A stretch of DNA of 38,645 nt from Candidatus Gastranaerophilales bacterium (GTDB lineage Bacteria; Cyanobacteriota; Vampirovibrionia; Gastranaerophilales; Gastranaerophilaceae): the NCBI GenBank assembly GCA_944325025.1, contig CALUYN010000016.1, forward strand, positions 1 to 38,645, read 5' to 3'. The position numbers and the translations under genes were made by a program. Positions 1 to 7,782 of the stretch are shown piece by piece. Within the stretch, counting starts at the first letter, position 1; every line of letters begins with the position of its first letter. The notes beneath the pieces were generated by a model that searched no databases, had not been told where the DNA came from, and worked only from the letters and a program-made list of their open reading frames with translations.

Positions 1-1736
1 TGCTGGGCCTGAATTGGCTCCCAGACAGGTTACATTTGTGCCCGTCACGCCTTTACAAGCATTAATACCTATGGCAATATTATCTAAACCTGAAGCTTTT
101 GCACCATATCCAATAGCAATCCCGTAAATTCCGCTAGCTTTTGCCCCATAACCTATTGCTATTGAGCTGCTACCTGTTGCTTCTGGGCTGTTAACAGTAT
201 TGGTTGAGCTGTCTGAACCTCCTATAGCAATCGAATGAGCACCGGAAGCAACAGAAGATAACCCTATGGCAATAGCTGCATAACTATTGGAGGGATAACC
301 GATACTGGCCTGTGCATTATTACCTATTGCAATAGAACCAATTGGTTCTGCAGAGGAGTTATTTCCAATGGCTATTGAATCTGTTCCTGTTCCGGTTGAT
401 CTATATCCCATAGATAAAGCTGATTGTCCAGAAGTTATATGATCTCCTATACCTATTCCATTATCTTCTACTTCTACCAGAGTGCCAATAGCAATTCCTC
501 TTGAACCTGAAATTACACGGTCGTAACCTATTGCCACACCGCTATTACCTGCAGCTGTCCCACTGATTCCTATAGTAACAGAGTTAGGTGAATTAACTGT
601 ACTAGAGCTACCTACAACAATTGAATTGGAAGCTGCATCGTTTGCGGTAATATTTGAGCCAATAACTACAGAATCTTGGCCGCTTACTTTATTATTTGTT
701 CCTATTGCGATTGAATGCAAGCCTGTACTTTCAGTTATTGGCCCCATAGCTATTGAACCTGCCTGCGAAGCTACTGTAGCAGCACCTATTGCAATTGAAC
801 CGTCGCTGTTAGATTGTGCAGCATGAGCAGGCGGGGCCTCTCCGCCGATTGCTATGGCATATGTTCCGCTAGCAGATGCACTGTGACCGATTGCCGTTGC
901 ATTACTGTTTGTTGCTGAGGCATTTACACCTACTGCAGTTGAGTTATCCTGTGCTACTTGAGTATTTCTACCTATAGCTACTGAATTTTCTACAAGATTG
1001 CCGCTTGATAAACTTCCTAGCAACAATCCATTGTTATCAAATCTCAAACTGCCTAAAACTGAATTACCTTGTTTAAATAGAATATGGTCTTTACCATCGC
1101 CGGTATTGATTACCAAACGAGAATTTGTGTCAGTATCTTCTGCTTCCTGCTGACCTATCATGGCAATTTGTGAATCGCCTAAACCATAATAAGCATCAGA
1201 TCCGTTTTCTGCCCATACCCACGGGGATGACTGGTCAAGTTTATTCCTTGTTGTCATCACAGGCGCCATTGCTGCCATGATGATACTTAAAATTAGCATA
1301 ACTACCATCATCTCAGCTAATGTGAAGGCGGCCTTTCTTCTGGGTGAAGAGTGAAGGGTGAAGCGTGAAGAGAATTTGTCTTTACGAGGCAGCGTAGCAC
1401 CCTCACCCCATTGGGGAGAGGGATTATATGTTTTTACGATACTAGCTTTGCATCTTTGCCTCTTGGCTTCTTCGCATCTAATTAAACCCTCACCCGCAGT
1501 TGTAAGTTCACTTTGTTCACACAACTGCTCCCTCTCCCAGAGGGCGAGGGGGAACGTAGCCGTTCCATCCGACACATTAAGATTACATAAAATTCTTAAG
1601 ATACTTCTTAGTAACCTAGCGCCATAGTATCCTAGTATCTTTAAATAGCTTGCCTTCTTGACCTCATGACTTCCGTCTAGCCGAGAAGTGCCCCCCCCCC
1701 GAAGCTCACGTATCTTGTTAATTCATCATTGTTCAT
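1..1736 (-). CDS. Prepilin-signal YadA-head-like surface fibre protein, frame broken at G10 tract, C-terminus outside window
   Basis: The minus-strand frame is open from a prepilin-type segment (KAAFTLAEMM, about 1350-1300) to the left edge. Its body is a long series of short repeats containing SVAIG/AIAIG motifs, the pattern of trimeric YadA-type head domains. The last visible residues match the paralogue at 18303-20431 shortly before that protein's S74 domain, so the missing part probably holds an S74 chaperone. The likely start is ATG at 1736, with AGGAG six bases upstream. From there the reading frame enters a run of ten G (1700-1691) and stops after a few codons. With 11 G the whole stretch to the prepilin signal is open, giving a leader of about 136 residues, most of it made of interspersed repeat sequence. 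The residue before the FTLAE motif is Ala, not the usual Gly. It may be phase-variable, read by frameshift, or decaying. Prepilin and head repeats are clear; the start is inference. Confidence 0.75.
808..1107 (-). repeat. 300-bp block identical to 19809-20108
   Basis: Read base by base, positions 808-1107 match 19809-20108 without a difference (constant offset 19001). Just outside, the two genes differ at scattered sites, and to the left (below about 785) identity falls sharply. The block encodes the region just after the pilin-like stem and the first head repeats. A short perfectly matched block inside diverged paralogues suggests recent gene conversion or a young partial duplication. Confidence 0.85.
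1344..1373. repeat. GTGAAG-type short repeat (copy 1)
   Basis: A run of imperfect GTGAAG(A/G)GT units. A second, longer and self-complementary copy lies at 35732-35789 between two divergent genes. Here the repeat falls inside the frame just upstream of the prepilin signal of the fibre gene and would be translated as part of the leader. Confidence 0.7.
1394..1422. repeat. CCCTCACCCC/GGGGAGAGGG palindromic repeat (copy 1)
   Basis: A G/C-rich dyad (CCCCATTGGGG core) followed by GAGAGGG and preceded by GTAGCACCC. Related sequence occurs at 1484-1559, 18029-18204 and 35043-35098. It is much richer in GC than its surroundings, which suggests a mobile or imported short repeat. Confidence 0.7.
1484..1559. 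repeat. CCCTCTCC-type palindromic repeat with inner dyad (copy 2)
   Basis: The element contains CCCTCACCC, an inner dyad with arms GCAGTTGT and ACAACTGC, then CCCTCTCCCAGAGGGCGAGGG. It belongs to the same family as 1394-1422 and 18029-18204. It is open in the frame that would join the 1736 start to the prepilin signal, so it may be translated. Confidence 0.7.
1642..1674. repeat. AGAGGTCAGGAAGGCAGG-family repeat (copy a)
   Basis: Read on the minus strand it is GGAAGTCATGAGGTCAAG followed by AAGGCAAGCTATTTA. Close relatives lie at 7564-7581, 9711-9795 (two arms facing each other), 16420-16459 and 17886-17920. This copy lies directly downstream of the G10 tract, within the would-be leader of the fibre gene. 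Confidence 0.75.
1691..1700 (-). repeat. G10 homopolymer tract in the 5' coding part of the fibre gene
   Basis: Ten consecutive C on the plus strand, flanked by TG and GA. On the coding (minus) strand it lies 33 bases after the ATG. With ten G the frame ends in TAG five codons after TTC; with eleven it joins the prepilin frame. Runs of this length are prone to slipped-strand change in many bacteria. The same context, TG-C10-GA, occurs at 3985 and 20392. Confidence 0.85.
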
Positions 1737-1810
1737 ACTTACTCCTTTGCTTCTTTTACATACTTATTAATTAAGTATAACCTAATTTCATATTTTTTAT
1801 AAGTATAAAA

Positions 1811-1843
1811 AAATCCGGATGAAAATTTCATCCGGATTTTTTT
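1811..1843. terminator. Rho-independent terminator downstream of HU gene
   Basis: A near-perfect dyad with arms AAATCCGGATGAAA and TTTCATCCGGATTT, flanked by A-rich sequence on the left and T-rich on the right, so it could work in both directions. It lies 16 bp past the HU stop codon on the minus strand and upstream of the fibre gene start, separating the two units. Confidence 0.9.
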
Positions 1844-1858
1844 ATTTATTATGATTAA

Positions 1859-2131
1859 CTATTTAACCATTTCTTTGAATTTTTTACCAGCTGAGAAAGC
1901 AGGAACTGTTTTAGCAGCAATTTTCAAAGGTGCACCTGTTTGAGGGTTTCTACCTGTTCTAGCTGCTCTTTTGCGTGGTTCGAATGTTCCGAAACCAACT
2001 AATGTAACTTTTTTACCTTTAGATACAGTTTTTTCAATTGTTTCTAAAGTTGCAGCGATAATATCTGCAGTAGCTTTTTGAGAAACTTTTGCTTTCTTTG
2101 ATACTTCTTTTACCAATTCTTCTTTGTTCAT
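1859..2131 (-). CDS. hup: HU-family DNA-binding protein
   Basis: A 90-residue protein of the usual HU length, starting MNKEELVKEVSKKAKVSQKA and carrying the family signature GFGTFEPRKRAARTGRNPQTG at about residues 46-66, which forms the DNA-binding beta arm. HU proteins are dimeric nucleoid proteins that bend DNA. The start is supported by a strong AAGGAGG sequence seven bases upstream. A promoter is visible about 80 bp upstream and a terminator follows the gene, so it is probably a single-gene unit. Nothing points to the related IHF proteins or to a plasmid or phage HU. No anomalies seen. Confidence 0.97.
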   Translation of the reverse strand: MNKEELVKEVSKKAKVSQKATADIIAATLETIEKTVSKGKKVTLVGFGTFEPRKRAARTGRNPQTGAPLKIAAKTVPAFSAGKKFKEMVK

Positions 2132-2210
2132 TATGAACCTCCTTTTAATTTGTGCATACAGTAATTGAAACCATTCTCTCTCCGCATGCTCTTTAATATC
2201 GACAAAATTT

Positions 2211-2238
2211 ATTATAGCATTTTATTTAAATTTGGCAA
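2211..2238 (-). promoter_or_regulatory. Sigma-70-type promoter of the HU gene
   Basis: On the minus strand, TTGCCA (2238-2233) and TATAAT (2216-2211) are separated by 16 bp. The predicted transcript would have a leader of roughly 70-75 nt before the HU start codon at 2131. Confidence 0.7.
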
Positions 2239-2330
2239 GTGTTTTTCAAAAAAAAATTTATATCCTTTAAATATACACTGGATTTGCGCAGTCAAAAAGA
2301 GTGCAAAAGGCGTTCTTATAATGGTTTTGC

Positions 2331-3203
2331 CTAGTTATAAGAATCCTCGTTTACTCTGGCAAATTTTACATCTTTATAAAAATATTGTAATATTTGATAT
2401 GCATTATAGCCTTGTTTAGCAAGATTGTTTGCGCCATGCTGCGACATGCCGACCCCATGCCCGTTCTTTTTAACATTATCATCAAATGACGGAACAGAAC
2501 GCAAATAAGGAAGCGTGCTTCCCCAATTGTCAGCATTTGTCTGTCCGCCTGCAGATGCAGAATAATAAGCATTTATAACTTTCATGTTATATGTAAGCAC
2601 AATACCTTTTGTCTGGTCTACAGCGTAATTTGTATCTGCTGTTTCTTTAGAAGCTCCGCCATATGCTTGATCTTCCGGTGTATCTTTGAGGTCGTATCCA
2701 AATTTTGCACGTTTACCTAAATTTGCAAGGGCATAACTTCTTGCTGCAATCGCCTGTGCCTTATGCGCTTCTGCCGCCCAGCCTGAGGGCATTTCAGAAG
2801 GAACAACCCCTTTTATATAATCTTCAAGCGGAACGTTATTGATAACTGTCAATTTTCCATTTTTATTCTGTATCATTATAACTCCGCGGTACCATTTGCC
2901 TTTGGCACTGACAAACCCCTTATCAAAAGTTCTGACAACAATATTATCAGAATCTATTTTATAATATGTGCCGTTATAAAGTATTGCCATTAAATTGTGG
3001 TAAGGTTTGATAACATAACCTTTCATGGCTTCCAAATCGCAAATTGTATGATTTGTGTTTGCATCAATAATCTTGCCGTCAATAGATGTACCGACAGCAG
3101 CAGAGTCAACATCTGTTTGCAATCCTATCTTGATTGCATAGCACGGATTTATAAATATAAAATTACAAATAACTATTGAAAATAATATAATAATCTTCTT
3201 CAC
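2331..3203 (-). CDS. SpoIID/LytB-domain exported protein
   Basis: A 290-residue protein with an N-terminal signal peptide (hydrophobic to about residue 20, cleavage likely after CYA at 23). It carries a SpoIID/LytB domain from about residue 115: VPLEDYIKGVVPSEMP at 124-139, HKAQAIAARSYA at 147-158, and GHGVGMSQHG at 248-257. SpoIID proteins in spore formers are lytic transglycosylases acting on cell-wall glycan; in non-sporulating bacteria this domain is usually found in cell-wall remodelling or amidase-enhancer proteins. The start is GTG, with no ribosome-binding site but a TATAAT box six bases upstream, suggesting a leaderless transcript. There is no sporulation gene nearby, so a sporulation role is not supported; cell-wall remodelling is the likely role. 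Confidence 0.88.
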   Translation of the reverse strand: MKKIIILFSIVICNFIFINPCYAIKIGLQTDVDSAAVGTSIDGKIIDANTNHTICDLEAMKGYVIKPYHNLMAILYNGTYYKIDSDNIVVRTFDKGFVSAKGKWYRGVIMIQNKNGKLTVINNVPLEDYIKGVVPSEMPSGWAAEAHKAQAIAARSYALANLGKRAKFGYDLKDTPEDQAYGGASKETADTNYAVDQTKGIVLTYNMKVINAYYSASAGGQTNADNWGSTLPYLRSVPSFDDNVKKNGHGVGMSQHGANNLAKQGYNAYQILQYFYKDVKFARVNEDSYN

Positions 3204-3209
3204 AAGCTT

Positions 3210-3215
3210 ATTATA
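3210..3215 (-). promoter_or_regulatory. -10 box giving a probable leaderless transcript of the SpoIID gene
   Basis: TATAAT on the minus strand ends six bases before the GTG start at 3203, which puts the expected first transcribed base at or next to the start codon. No Shine-Dalgarno sequence is present, and the -35 region is weak. Confidence 0.55.
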
Positions 3216-3264
3216 ACATATATTTAAATAAATGTGTTTAAATCATAAGATTGATTTTTACACT

Positions 3265-3876
3265 CTAATTTTTCACTAACTTTACATTCGCCTTAACTCT
3301 TTTTGCTGTAGCTTCACCGAATTTTTGGCCTACAGCATAAGATGTCATTGAACCGCCGACAAAAAGCAGACCTTTTATAATAGCTCCGGCTTTGCCTTTT
3401 AACTTATGTTTTTCAAGATATTCAAAAAGAGGCTTCAAAACTTTAGTTTTAGAAAGTTTTGAAATACCTTCTTTCACTGTTTTAGAATTTACAGCCTTGT
3501 CATAATTCTTCTTTATCATCCCTTCGCCTGCAAACATAGCTGATAGTGCTGCAACTTCTGTCACACCCGTTCCGACCTTATCATCAGACATAGCCGTTTT
3601 TAACACACCTGAAGCGCAAATTAAAGGATTAACATTATCTGCAGCAAATTGTACGGCTTTACCTGCATATTCAAAAGCCTTATGCTCATTTGCAAGTTTT
3701 GAAAATACACTCAATGCACTTCTTGCTGAGTTTGCCGCTAAACCGTCGTACTTTGACACTTCTTGCAGCAAACCTGCAGTCTGCCCTAAAGCAACAGTAC
3801 TCCTGCCGACATCACCGTTTTTGGTTTTGTCGACATTCCTGCAAGCAAATATACATGATGCTATTGGACTAAACAC
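3265..3876 (-). CDS. Unknown protein, 203 residues, glycine/alanine-rich helical
   Basis: I do not recognise a family. The start is GTG at 3876, supported by an AAAGGTG sequence eight bases upstream. The protein is mostly predicted helix, rich in Ala, Gly and Lys, with a weakly hydrophobic stretch near residues 165-185 (AIIKGLLFVGGSMTSYAVG) that could be a membrane or buried helix. There is no clear signal peptide. It stands alone between the SpoIID gene (61 bp downstream) and a divergent gene at 4047. The shared upstream region contains a G10 tract 109 bp before the start codon, in the same flanking context as the tracts inside the fibre genes, so its expression might vary with tract length. 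This is speculative. Confidence 0.7.
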   Translation of the reverse strand: MFSPIASCIFACRNVDKTKNGDVGRSTVALGQTAGLLQEVSKYDGLAANSARSALSVFSKLANEHKAFEYAGKAVQFAADNVNPLICASGVLKTAMSDDKVGTGVTEVAALSAMFAGEGMIKKNYDKAVNSKTVKEGISKLSKTKVLKPLFEYLEKHKLKGKAGAIIKGLLFVGGSMTSYAVGQKFGEATAKRVKANVKLVKN

Positions 3877-3984
3877 TACAATTCACCTTTTAATCTACAC
3901 TACAATTATATAAAGTATTTTTTTTTATAAAAATTGCCAAATAAATTACTTTTTTTACATTTGTTACAAAACTACATACAATTG

Positions 3985-3994
3985 CCCCCCCCCC
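3985..3994. repeat. G10 homopolymer tract between divergent genes
   Basis: Ten C on the plus strand flanked by TG and GA, exactly as at 1691 and 20392. Here it lies between the minus-strand gene starting at 3876 and the plus-strand gene at 4047. It could alter promoter spacing for either gene. A short minus-strand frame beginning with ATG four bases... upstream of the run is also lengthened by one extra G, but that frame has no other support. Confidence 0.75.
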
Positions 3995-4046
3995 GAAACC
4001 ATATATAATTTCAAATATAGTATTAATTAATAAAAAAGGGGAAATA

Positions 4047-4859
4047 ATGAAAAAATTTTTAATTCTATTAGTGATTTTAGGTGTTTGTGTGTACATTTTT
4101 AAAGACGAACTTAATCCTAAGGGGGCATTAATAAACAAACTCAACAAATTCAACGAAATTGAAAATATATATTATCAAACAGATATTTCATATAAATTTT
4201 TAGGTCAGCAAGAAACTACCATTACTCTTAAACAATTTAAAAAAGGGAATAACTATAATGCAAAATTCTCAAACCCTATGATGAGAAGCGAAGCTAATTT
4301 AGAATTAAAAAACGGCAATATTCGTTATAACGAATACTTTATGACTGTTGAAGGAAGTGTTAATGAATCAAAAGCAGACAAAAGTTTCTTCTGGCTAGAT
4401 AAAATAACATCAGACGATATTAATAAAGACACAATTAAAAAACTCGAAACACCTGATAACCTTTCAACCTTGAATTGTAAAATGTACTCTTCTGAATTAA
4501 AAAAAGATAAAAACAAAATTGATATATGTATTAATAAAGAAAATATACCAGTGTATATTAAATATTATAATATAGACTTTATCCCATTACTTTTTAGCAC
4601 TAATCCAATCACAAGCGTCACAGAACACAAAGGAGATGTCATATTAAAATTAACTGATATAAAATTAAATCCTGCGTATGACACCTCATTTGACGTAAAA
4701 ACAAGTAAATATGGACTCACAATGACAGTAAAGGAATTAAAAGACCAAATTGCCGAACAGCAGGCTATGTTTAACGAAATAAATGAGTCTATGGACGATT
4801 TAAAATCCCTTATGAACGATTTAAACAATCTGCAAAATACAGAAGATATACATTATTAA
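4047..4859 (+). CDS. Membrane-anchored or exported protein of unknown function, 270 residues
   Basis: The N-terminus (MKKFLILLVILGVCVYIFKD) is a signal anchor or uncleaved signal, so most of the protein should lie outside the cytoplasm. The remainder is Lys/Asn/Asp-rich with alternating beta-type segments, for example YQTDISYKFLGQQETTITLKQ at about 38-58, somewhat reminiscent of lipoprotein-carrier (LolA-like) folds; this is only an impression. The C-terminal 45 residues (VKELKDQIAEQQAMFNEINESMDDL onward) form a likely coiled coil. The start has a good AAGGGGAAATA upstream. It is the first plus-strand gene before the exported-protein/TonB cluster and is separated from the next gene by 76 bp that contain a promoter. 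Confidence 0.7.
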   Translation: MKKFLILLVILGVCVYIFKDELNPKGALINKLNKFNEIENIYYQTDISYKFLGQQETTITLKQFKKGNNYNAKFSNPMMRSEANLELKNGNIRYNEYFMTVEGSVNESKADKSFFWLDKITSDDINKDTIKKLETPDNLSTLNCKMYSSELKKDKNKIDICINKENIPVYIKYYNIDFIPLLFSTNPITSVTEHKGDVILKLTDIKLNPAYDTSFDVKTSKYGLTMTVKELKDQIAEQQAMFNEINESMDDLKSLMNDLNNLQNTEDIHY

Positions 4860-4899
4860 AACAAAATGAACAAATAATCTTTTCATATCGTTTGTTATA

Positions 4900-4927
4900 T
4901 TGATAATAGAAAAAAAACTGTTATAAT
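4900..4927 (+). promoter_or_regulatory. Promoter with short or no leader upstream of gene at 4936
   Basis: TTGATA (4900-4905) and TATAAT (4922-4927) with a 16-bp spacer that includes an A8 run. The ATG follows the -10 box by eight bases and has no Shine-Dalgarno sequence, so the transcript is probably leaderless or nearly so. Confidence 0.7.
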
Positions 4928-4935
4928 ATATAATT

Positions 4936-5520
4936 ATGAAAAAATTACTTGTTATACTCGCTCTATTATTATTCACCGGCAATGTTCAGGCAGAAGATTT
5001 GCCTAACGTTCAGCTTGACATAAGAGATTACGATGCAATTGAAATTCCGGCAGGTACATTCATCCCTGTCATAAATACTCAGGAAATCTCAACACAGTAC
5101 TGTTCAGAAGGTTACAAAGTTAAATTCATCGCAACAAATGATATGTACCTTCATGATACAAATATAGTTCCGCGCGGAACAGAGTTTTACGGATACATTG
5201 AAAAAATTAATGCACCTGTTGTCGGAACCAATGCTGCTATGAAGATTAAAATAACAAAAATGATTTACAAAGACGGATATGAAGTTCCTGTGAGGGGGTA
5301 TTTATACACTTCTAATAACAATGTTTTTGGAGGTGAATTAACTCCGCCTGAAAAACTTTTGAGAATTGCACACCGCCAACAAAAAGTAAAAAGAACAACT
5401 CTTCAAATAAGACCTGGTAATGTTCGTAAAATGGGTGCTCATACAGTTATTCAATCCGGCTCAAATGAAATTATAGTACTGACAGACCCTGCAATGATAA
5501 CTCATACCTTAACAAATTGA
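4936..5520 (+). CDS. Exported protein, 194 residues, related in plan to the next gene
   Basis: It has a cleavable signal peptide (MKKLLVILALLLFTGNVQA, cleavage about 19/20). The mature part has the pattern IPAGTFIPVINTQEIST ... NDMYLHDTNIVPRGTEFYGYIEKI ... MKIKITKMIYKDGYEVPVRG. That is the pattern of the beta-rich C-terminal domain of TrbI/VirB10-like proteins (an upper bound value, a default surface property, then a converter segment). The following gene has the same order of motifs, so the two look like diverged paralogues. No other secretion gene accompanies them, so a type IV secretion role is not supported. They may be envelope proteins linked to the downstream TonB system; this rests on position only. 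Confidence 0.65.
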   Translation: MKKLLVILALLLFTGNVQAEDLPNVQLDIRDYDAIEIPAGTFIPVINTQEISTQYCSEGYKVKFIATNDMYLHDTNIVPRGTEFYGYIEKINAPVVGTNAAMKIKITKMIYKDGYEVPVRGYLYTSNNNVFGGELTPPEKLLRIAHRQQKVKRTTLQIRPGNVRKMGAHTVIQSGSNEIIVLTDPAMITHTLTN

Positions 5521-5566
5521 CTTAATTTTAAAGGTAAAATAAAATAATATAAAAAGGAAGGTTAAT

Positions 5567-6310
5567 ATGGATAAAAAATTCACAACAACTATAGCTGTAC
5601 TGCTTTTGTCTACAACAGCAGCATTTGCAGCACCTAACTATAATTACAGCCAGAATTCACCGGCACCGCAATATCAGCAGAATTTTTATCCTACGCAAAC
5701 ATTAAGCGGAAACCAAACTTTAAAAGGCAGGGTAGTAACGGTTCCGGCAGGACAGAGTTTTCCGGCTGTTGTGACAACTCCGATGAGTTCCGCAAATTTA
5801 ACAACAGGCCAGAATGTAACAATTGCACTCGGGTCAGATTTTTACTATAACGGAAATCTCATAGCACCTGCAGGAAGTTCAATAACAGGAACAGTTCTTG
5901 AAGTTTCAAAAGCTAAACACGGAAGTCTTAACGGGAAATTAATGCTTAGATTTACGCAGATTGTAACACCTTACGGAATACAAATTCCTATTTCAGCAGT
6001 TGTAAAAACTAATGACAATACCGGAGTTTTAGTCGGCGGAACTAAAATGGATGTTGCTAAAGATTACGGTAAAGATGTAGCAGTAGGCGCAGGAGCAGGG
6101 GCGCTTGCAGGTGTTATTATTTCACCTCTTGCAGGAGGAGATATAGGTAAAGGTACAGCACTTGCAACTGCAGTCGGTGCAGGCGGAGGACTTGTAAAGT
6201 CAATATGGGATAAAGGAAACGATGTTGAAATCCCTGCAAACTCCGCAATTCAGCTAGTACTTACCCAACCGATTACTGTTAACCCTGCAATGTTTAATAC
6301 AAATTACTAA
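5567..6310 (+). CDS. Exported VirB10-like protein with glycine-zipper segment, 247 residues
   Basis: The signal peptide ends at AFA (about residue 22) and is followed by a Gln/Pro/Tyr-rich linker (about 25-48). The body has VTVPAGQSFPAVVTTPMSS, IALGSDFYYNGNLIAPAGSSITGTV, and a middle glycine/alanine segment, VGAGAGALAGVIISPLAGG, at about residues 174-192 of glycine-zipper type, then EIPANSAIQLVLTQPITV at the end. The motif order is like the VirB10/TrbI C-terminal domain and like the preceding gene. The start is preceded by AAGGAAGG. It is 46 bp after the previous gene and 70 bp before tonB, all on one strand, so co-transcription is plausible. The function is unknown; an outer-membrane or envelope role is inference. 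Confidence 0.65.
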   Translation: MDKKFTTTIAVLLLSTTAAFAAPNYNYSQNSPAPQYQQNFYPTQTLSGNQTLKGRVVTVPAGQSFPAVVTTPMSSANLTTGQNVTIALGSDFYYNGNLIAPAGSSITGTVLEVSKAKHGSLNGKLMLRFTQIVTPYGIQIPISAVVKTNDNTGVLVGGTKMDVAKDYGKDVAVGAGAGALAGVIISPLAGGDIGKGTALATAVGAGGGLVKSIWDKGNDVEIPANSAIQLVLTQPITVNPAMFNTNY

Positions 6311-6380
6311 GTAAATCGGGTGATAATTTTATTTTTGTTTTAAAATAGAATTAATCAGACAGAATTTTTAAGGGGAGAGA

Positions 6381-7565
6381 ATGTCCTTATTAGGAAAATA
6401 TACAGATAATTTTATAGAAGATGATGAGCGAGAAGAAAGTATAAACTATACACCGCCTTCCGTTTTAAAGAACAATGAAGATATAAGCCTTAAAAAATCT
6501 ATACTTATTTCGGCAATTCTTCACCCGACAGCTATAGGTGTATGGGGTTTAATTGTCCTTATTCTCGGGATGCTCGGGATTACTCTGACAATCTTTGACA
6601 AACCAAAACCCAAAATGAATGATATTGAATTTGTTCTTGTTGATAAGGAAGAAACACCTATTAATAAAAATACTCCTTACCGTGCGGACATAAATTCACG
6701 TGCAGGCGGTCATCATGACCCGACAAGAAAAGTTTCAATGCCGTCACCTGCGCCGGGCGCGCCAAAAACAGCTTCGCAGCCCGCAAAAAAAGCCGCACCT
6801 GCACCTGCGCAAAATCCGCTTCAAAAAATAGTAAAACAGGTAACCCAACAGGTTCAGGCTCCTGCTCCTAAAAAAGCTGCAACACAACAGGCGCCCGCAG
6901 GCCCTAAAAAGGTTGAGCAGGCAAAACCTGCGCCTCCGACTGCACGGCCGTCTTTAAAACCTCCTACAACTCCAAGACCTGTTGCAAAACCGTCATCAGC
7001 ATTTACAGTTCCCGTACCCAAAGGGGGAACAGGTTCTGGCAGATACGCTACAGGCCCGATAAGCGGATCCGGCACAGCAGCCAAAGGCGGTGGCGGAGGC
7101 AGTACAGCTTCGTCAGGCAGAGGTTCTCATGCGCCGGCACCATCGCTTGCGCCAACAGGCGGCTCCGGCACAAAACTTGCTAAAGGCGGCGGGGGAGGAA
7201 CCGGCGGAATAGGCAATCCTGGCCCTGGCAACCCTAACGGACGTCCTGGTATTGATGCAATCAGAGAGCCTGATTTCGGCCCTTATATGAGAGAACTTCA
7301 AAGACGTATCAAAATGAACTGGGATCCGCCAAAAGGCAACGAAAGCAAACGTGTTGTTCTGCTTTTCAAAATTGCAAAAGACGGAAGATTACTTTCCTGC
7401 AGCGTATTTAAGTCCTCCGGACTTCCCGGAGCTGACAAGGCTGCAATAAACGCAGTTCAAGCAACTGCACCTTTCAGACCGCTCCCTGCCGAATTCAAAG
7501 ACAACAGTATTGATATCCAATTTACATTTGATTACAACGTATTTGGAGCATCAGGATACAATTAG
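6381..7565 (+). CDS. tonB: TonB/TolA-like energy-transducing protein
   Basis: A 394-residue protein with a short cytoplasmic N-terminus, one membrane helix at about 41-72 (the conserved Ser-His type region ISAILHP lies in it), and a long Pro/Ala/Lys linker (about 95-210). A glycine-rich section follows (GGGGG at about 236-241 and again near 270-275), then a C-terminal TonB domain from about 298 with RIKMNWDPP and VVLLFKIAKDGRLLSCSVFKSSGLPGAD. TonB proteins transmit the proton-motive force harvested by ExbB/ExbD to the outer membrane. The ExbB and ExbD genes follow directly, which supports the call. TolA is the main alternative, but no TolB or Pal gene is present. The start has AAGGGGAGAG upstream. 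The stop codon abuts a repeat of the AGAGGTCAGG family. Confidence 0.9.
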   Translation: MSLLGKYTDNFIEDDEREESINYTPPSVLKNNEDISLKKSILISAILHPTAIGVWGLIVLILGMLGITLTIFDKPKPKMNDIEFVLVDKEETPINKNTPYRADINSRAGGHHDPTRKVSMPSPAPGAPKTASQPAKKAAPAPAQNPLQKIVKQVTQQVQAPAPKKAATQQAPAGPKKVEQAKPAPPTARPSLKPPTTPRPVAKPSSAFTVPVPKGGTGSGRYATGPISGSGTAAKGGGGGSTASSGRGSHAPAPSLAPTGGSGTKLAKGGGGGTGGIGNPGPGNPNGRPGIDAIREPDFGPYMRELQRRIKMNWDPPKGNESKRVVLLFKIAKDGRLLSCSVFKSSGLPGADKAAINAVQATAPFRPLPAEFKDNSIDIQFTFDYNVFGASGYN

Positions 7566-7581
7566 AGGTCAGGAAGGCAGG
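7564..7581. repeat. AGAGGTCAGGAAGGCAGG repeat (copy b)
   Basis: The core AGAGGTCAGGAAGGCAGG begins within the tonB stop codon. Other copies are at 1642-1674, 9711-9795, 16420-16459 and 17886-17920. Confidence 0.8.
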
Positions 7582-7600
7582 TAGAAAAGGAGGCAAAAGA

Positions 7601-7692
7601 ATAAAAAAACGCCTTTTAAATAGTCATAAACTATGGTAAAAAAAGAAAGGAAATTACGAAGGATTTTAAAGCAAAACAGGTGCGAGGGATAA
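7601..7692 (+). repeat. exb-cluster repeat copy A, with a 19-codon frame (MVKKERKLRR...)
   Basis: The segment ATAAAAAAACGCCTTTTAAA ... CTATGGTAAAAAAAG resembles the copies at 7783 and 8497. It is followed by GAAAGGAAATTACGAAGG ... TTTTAAAGCA, which matches the sequence before copy C. The ATG at 7633 opens a 19-codon frame (stop 7690-7692) rich in Lys and Arg. It has no clear ribosome-binding site. It may be a leader peptide, or the ATG may be incidental. Confidence 0.5.
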
Positions 7693-7782
7693 AAAATTCC
7701 GAAACTAGTACAAAATAACTAAAACACCCGAGTGCATTGACTGTATAAAGCGATAACAAAATATAATACAAGTTAATGCAAA

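Noticed and set aside
626-826. Plus-strand open frame of 66 codons
   Set aside because: It runs antisense to the head repeats of the fibre gene; the regular IAIEP pattern is the reverse reading of the AIG repeats. No ribosome-binding site.
1358-1627. Plus-strand open frame of 89 codons
   Set aside because: It is built from the interspersed repeats and lies antisense to the repeat-derived leader. Its composition (many Leu, Ser, His) is unlike local proteins.
2165-2419. Plus-strand open frame of 84 codons
   Set aside because: It overlaps the HU promoter region and the end of the SpoIID gene on the opposite strand, with no ribosome-binding site or protein-like composition.
3890-4153. Minus-strand open frame of 87 codons spanning the G10 tract
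   Set aside because: It overlaps the well-supported start of the plus-strand gene at 4047, has no ribosome-binding site, and is simply AT-rich non-coding sequence plus the antisense of that gene.
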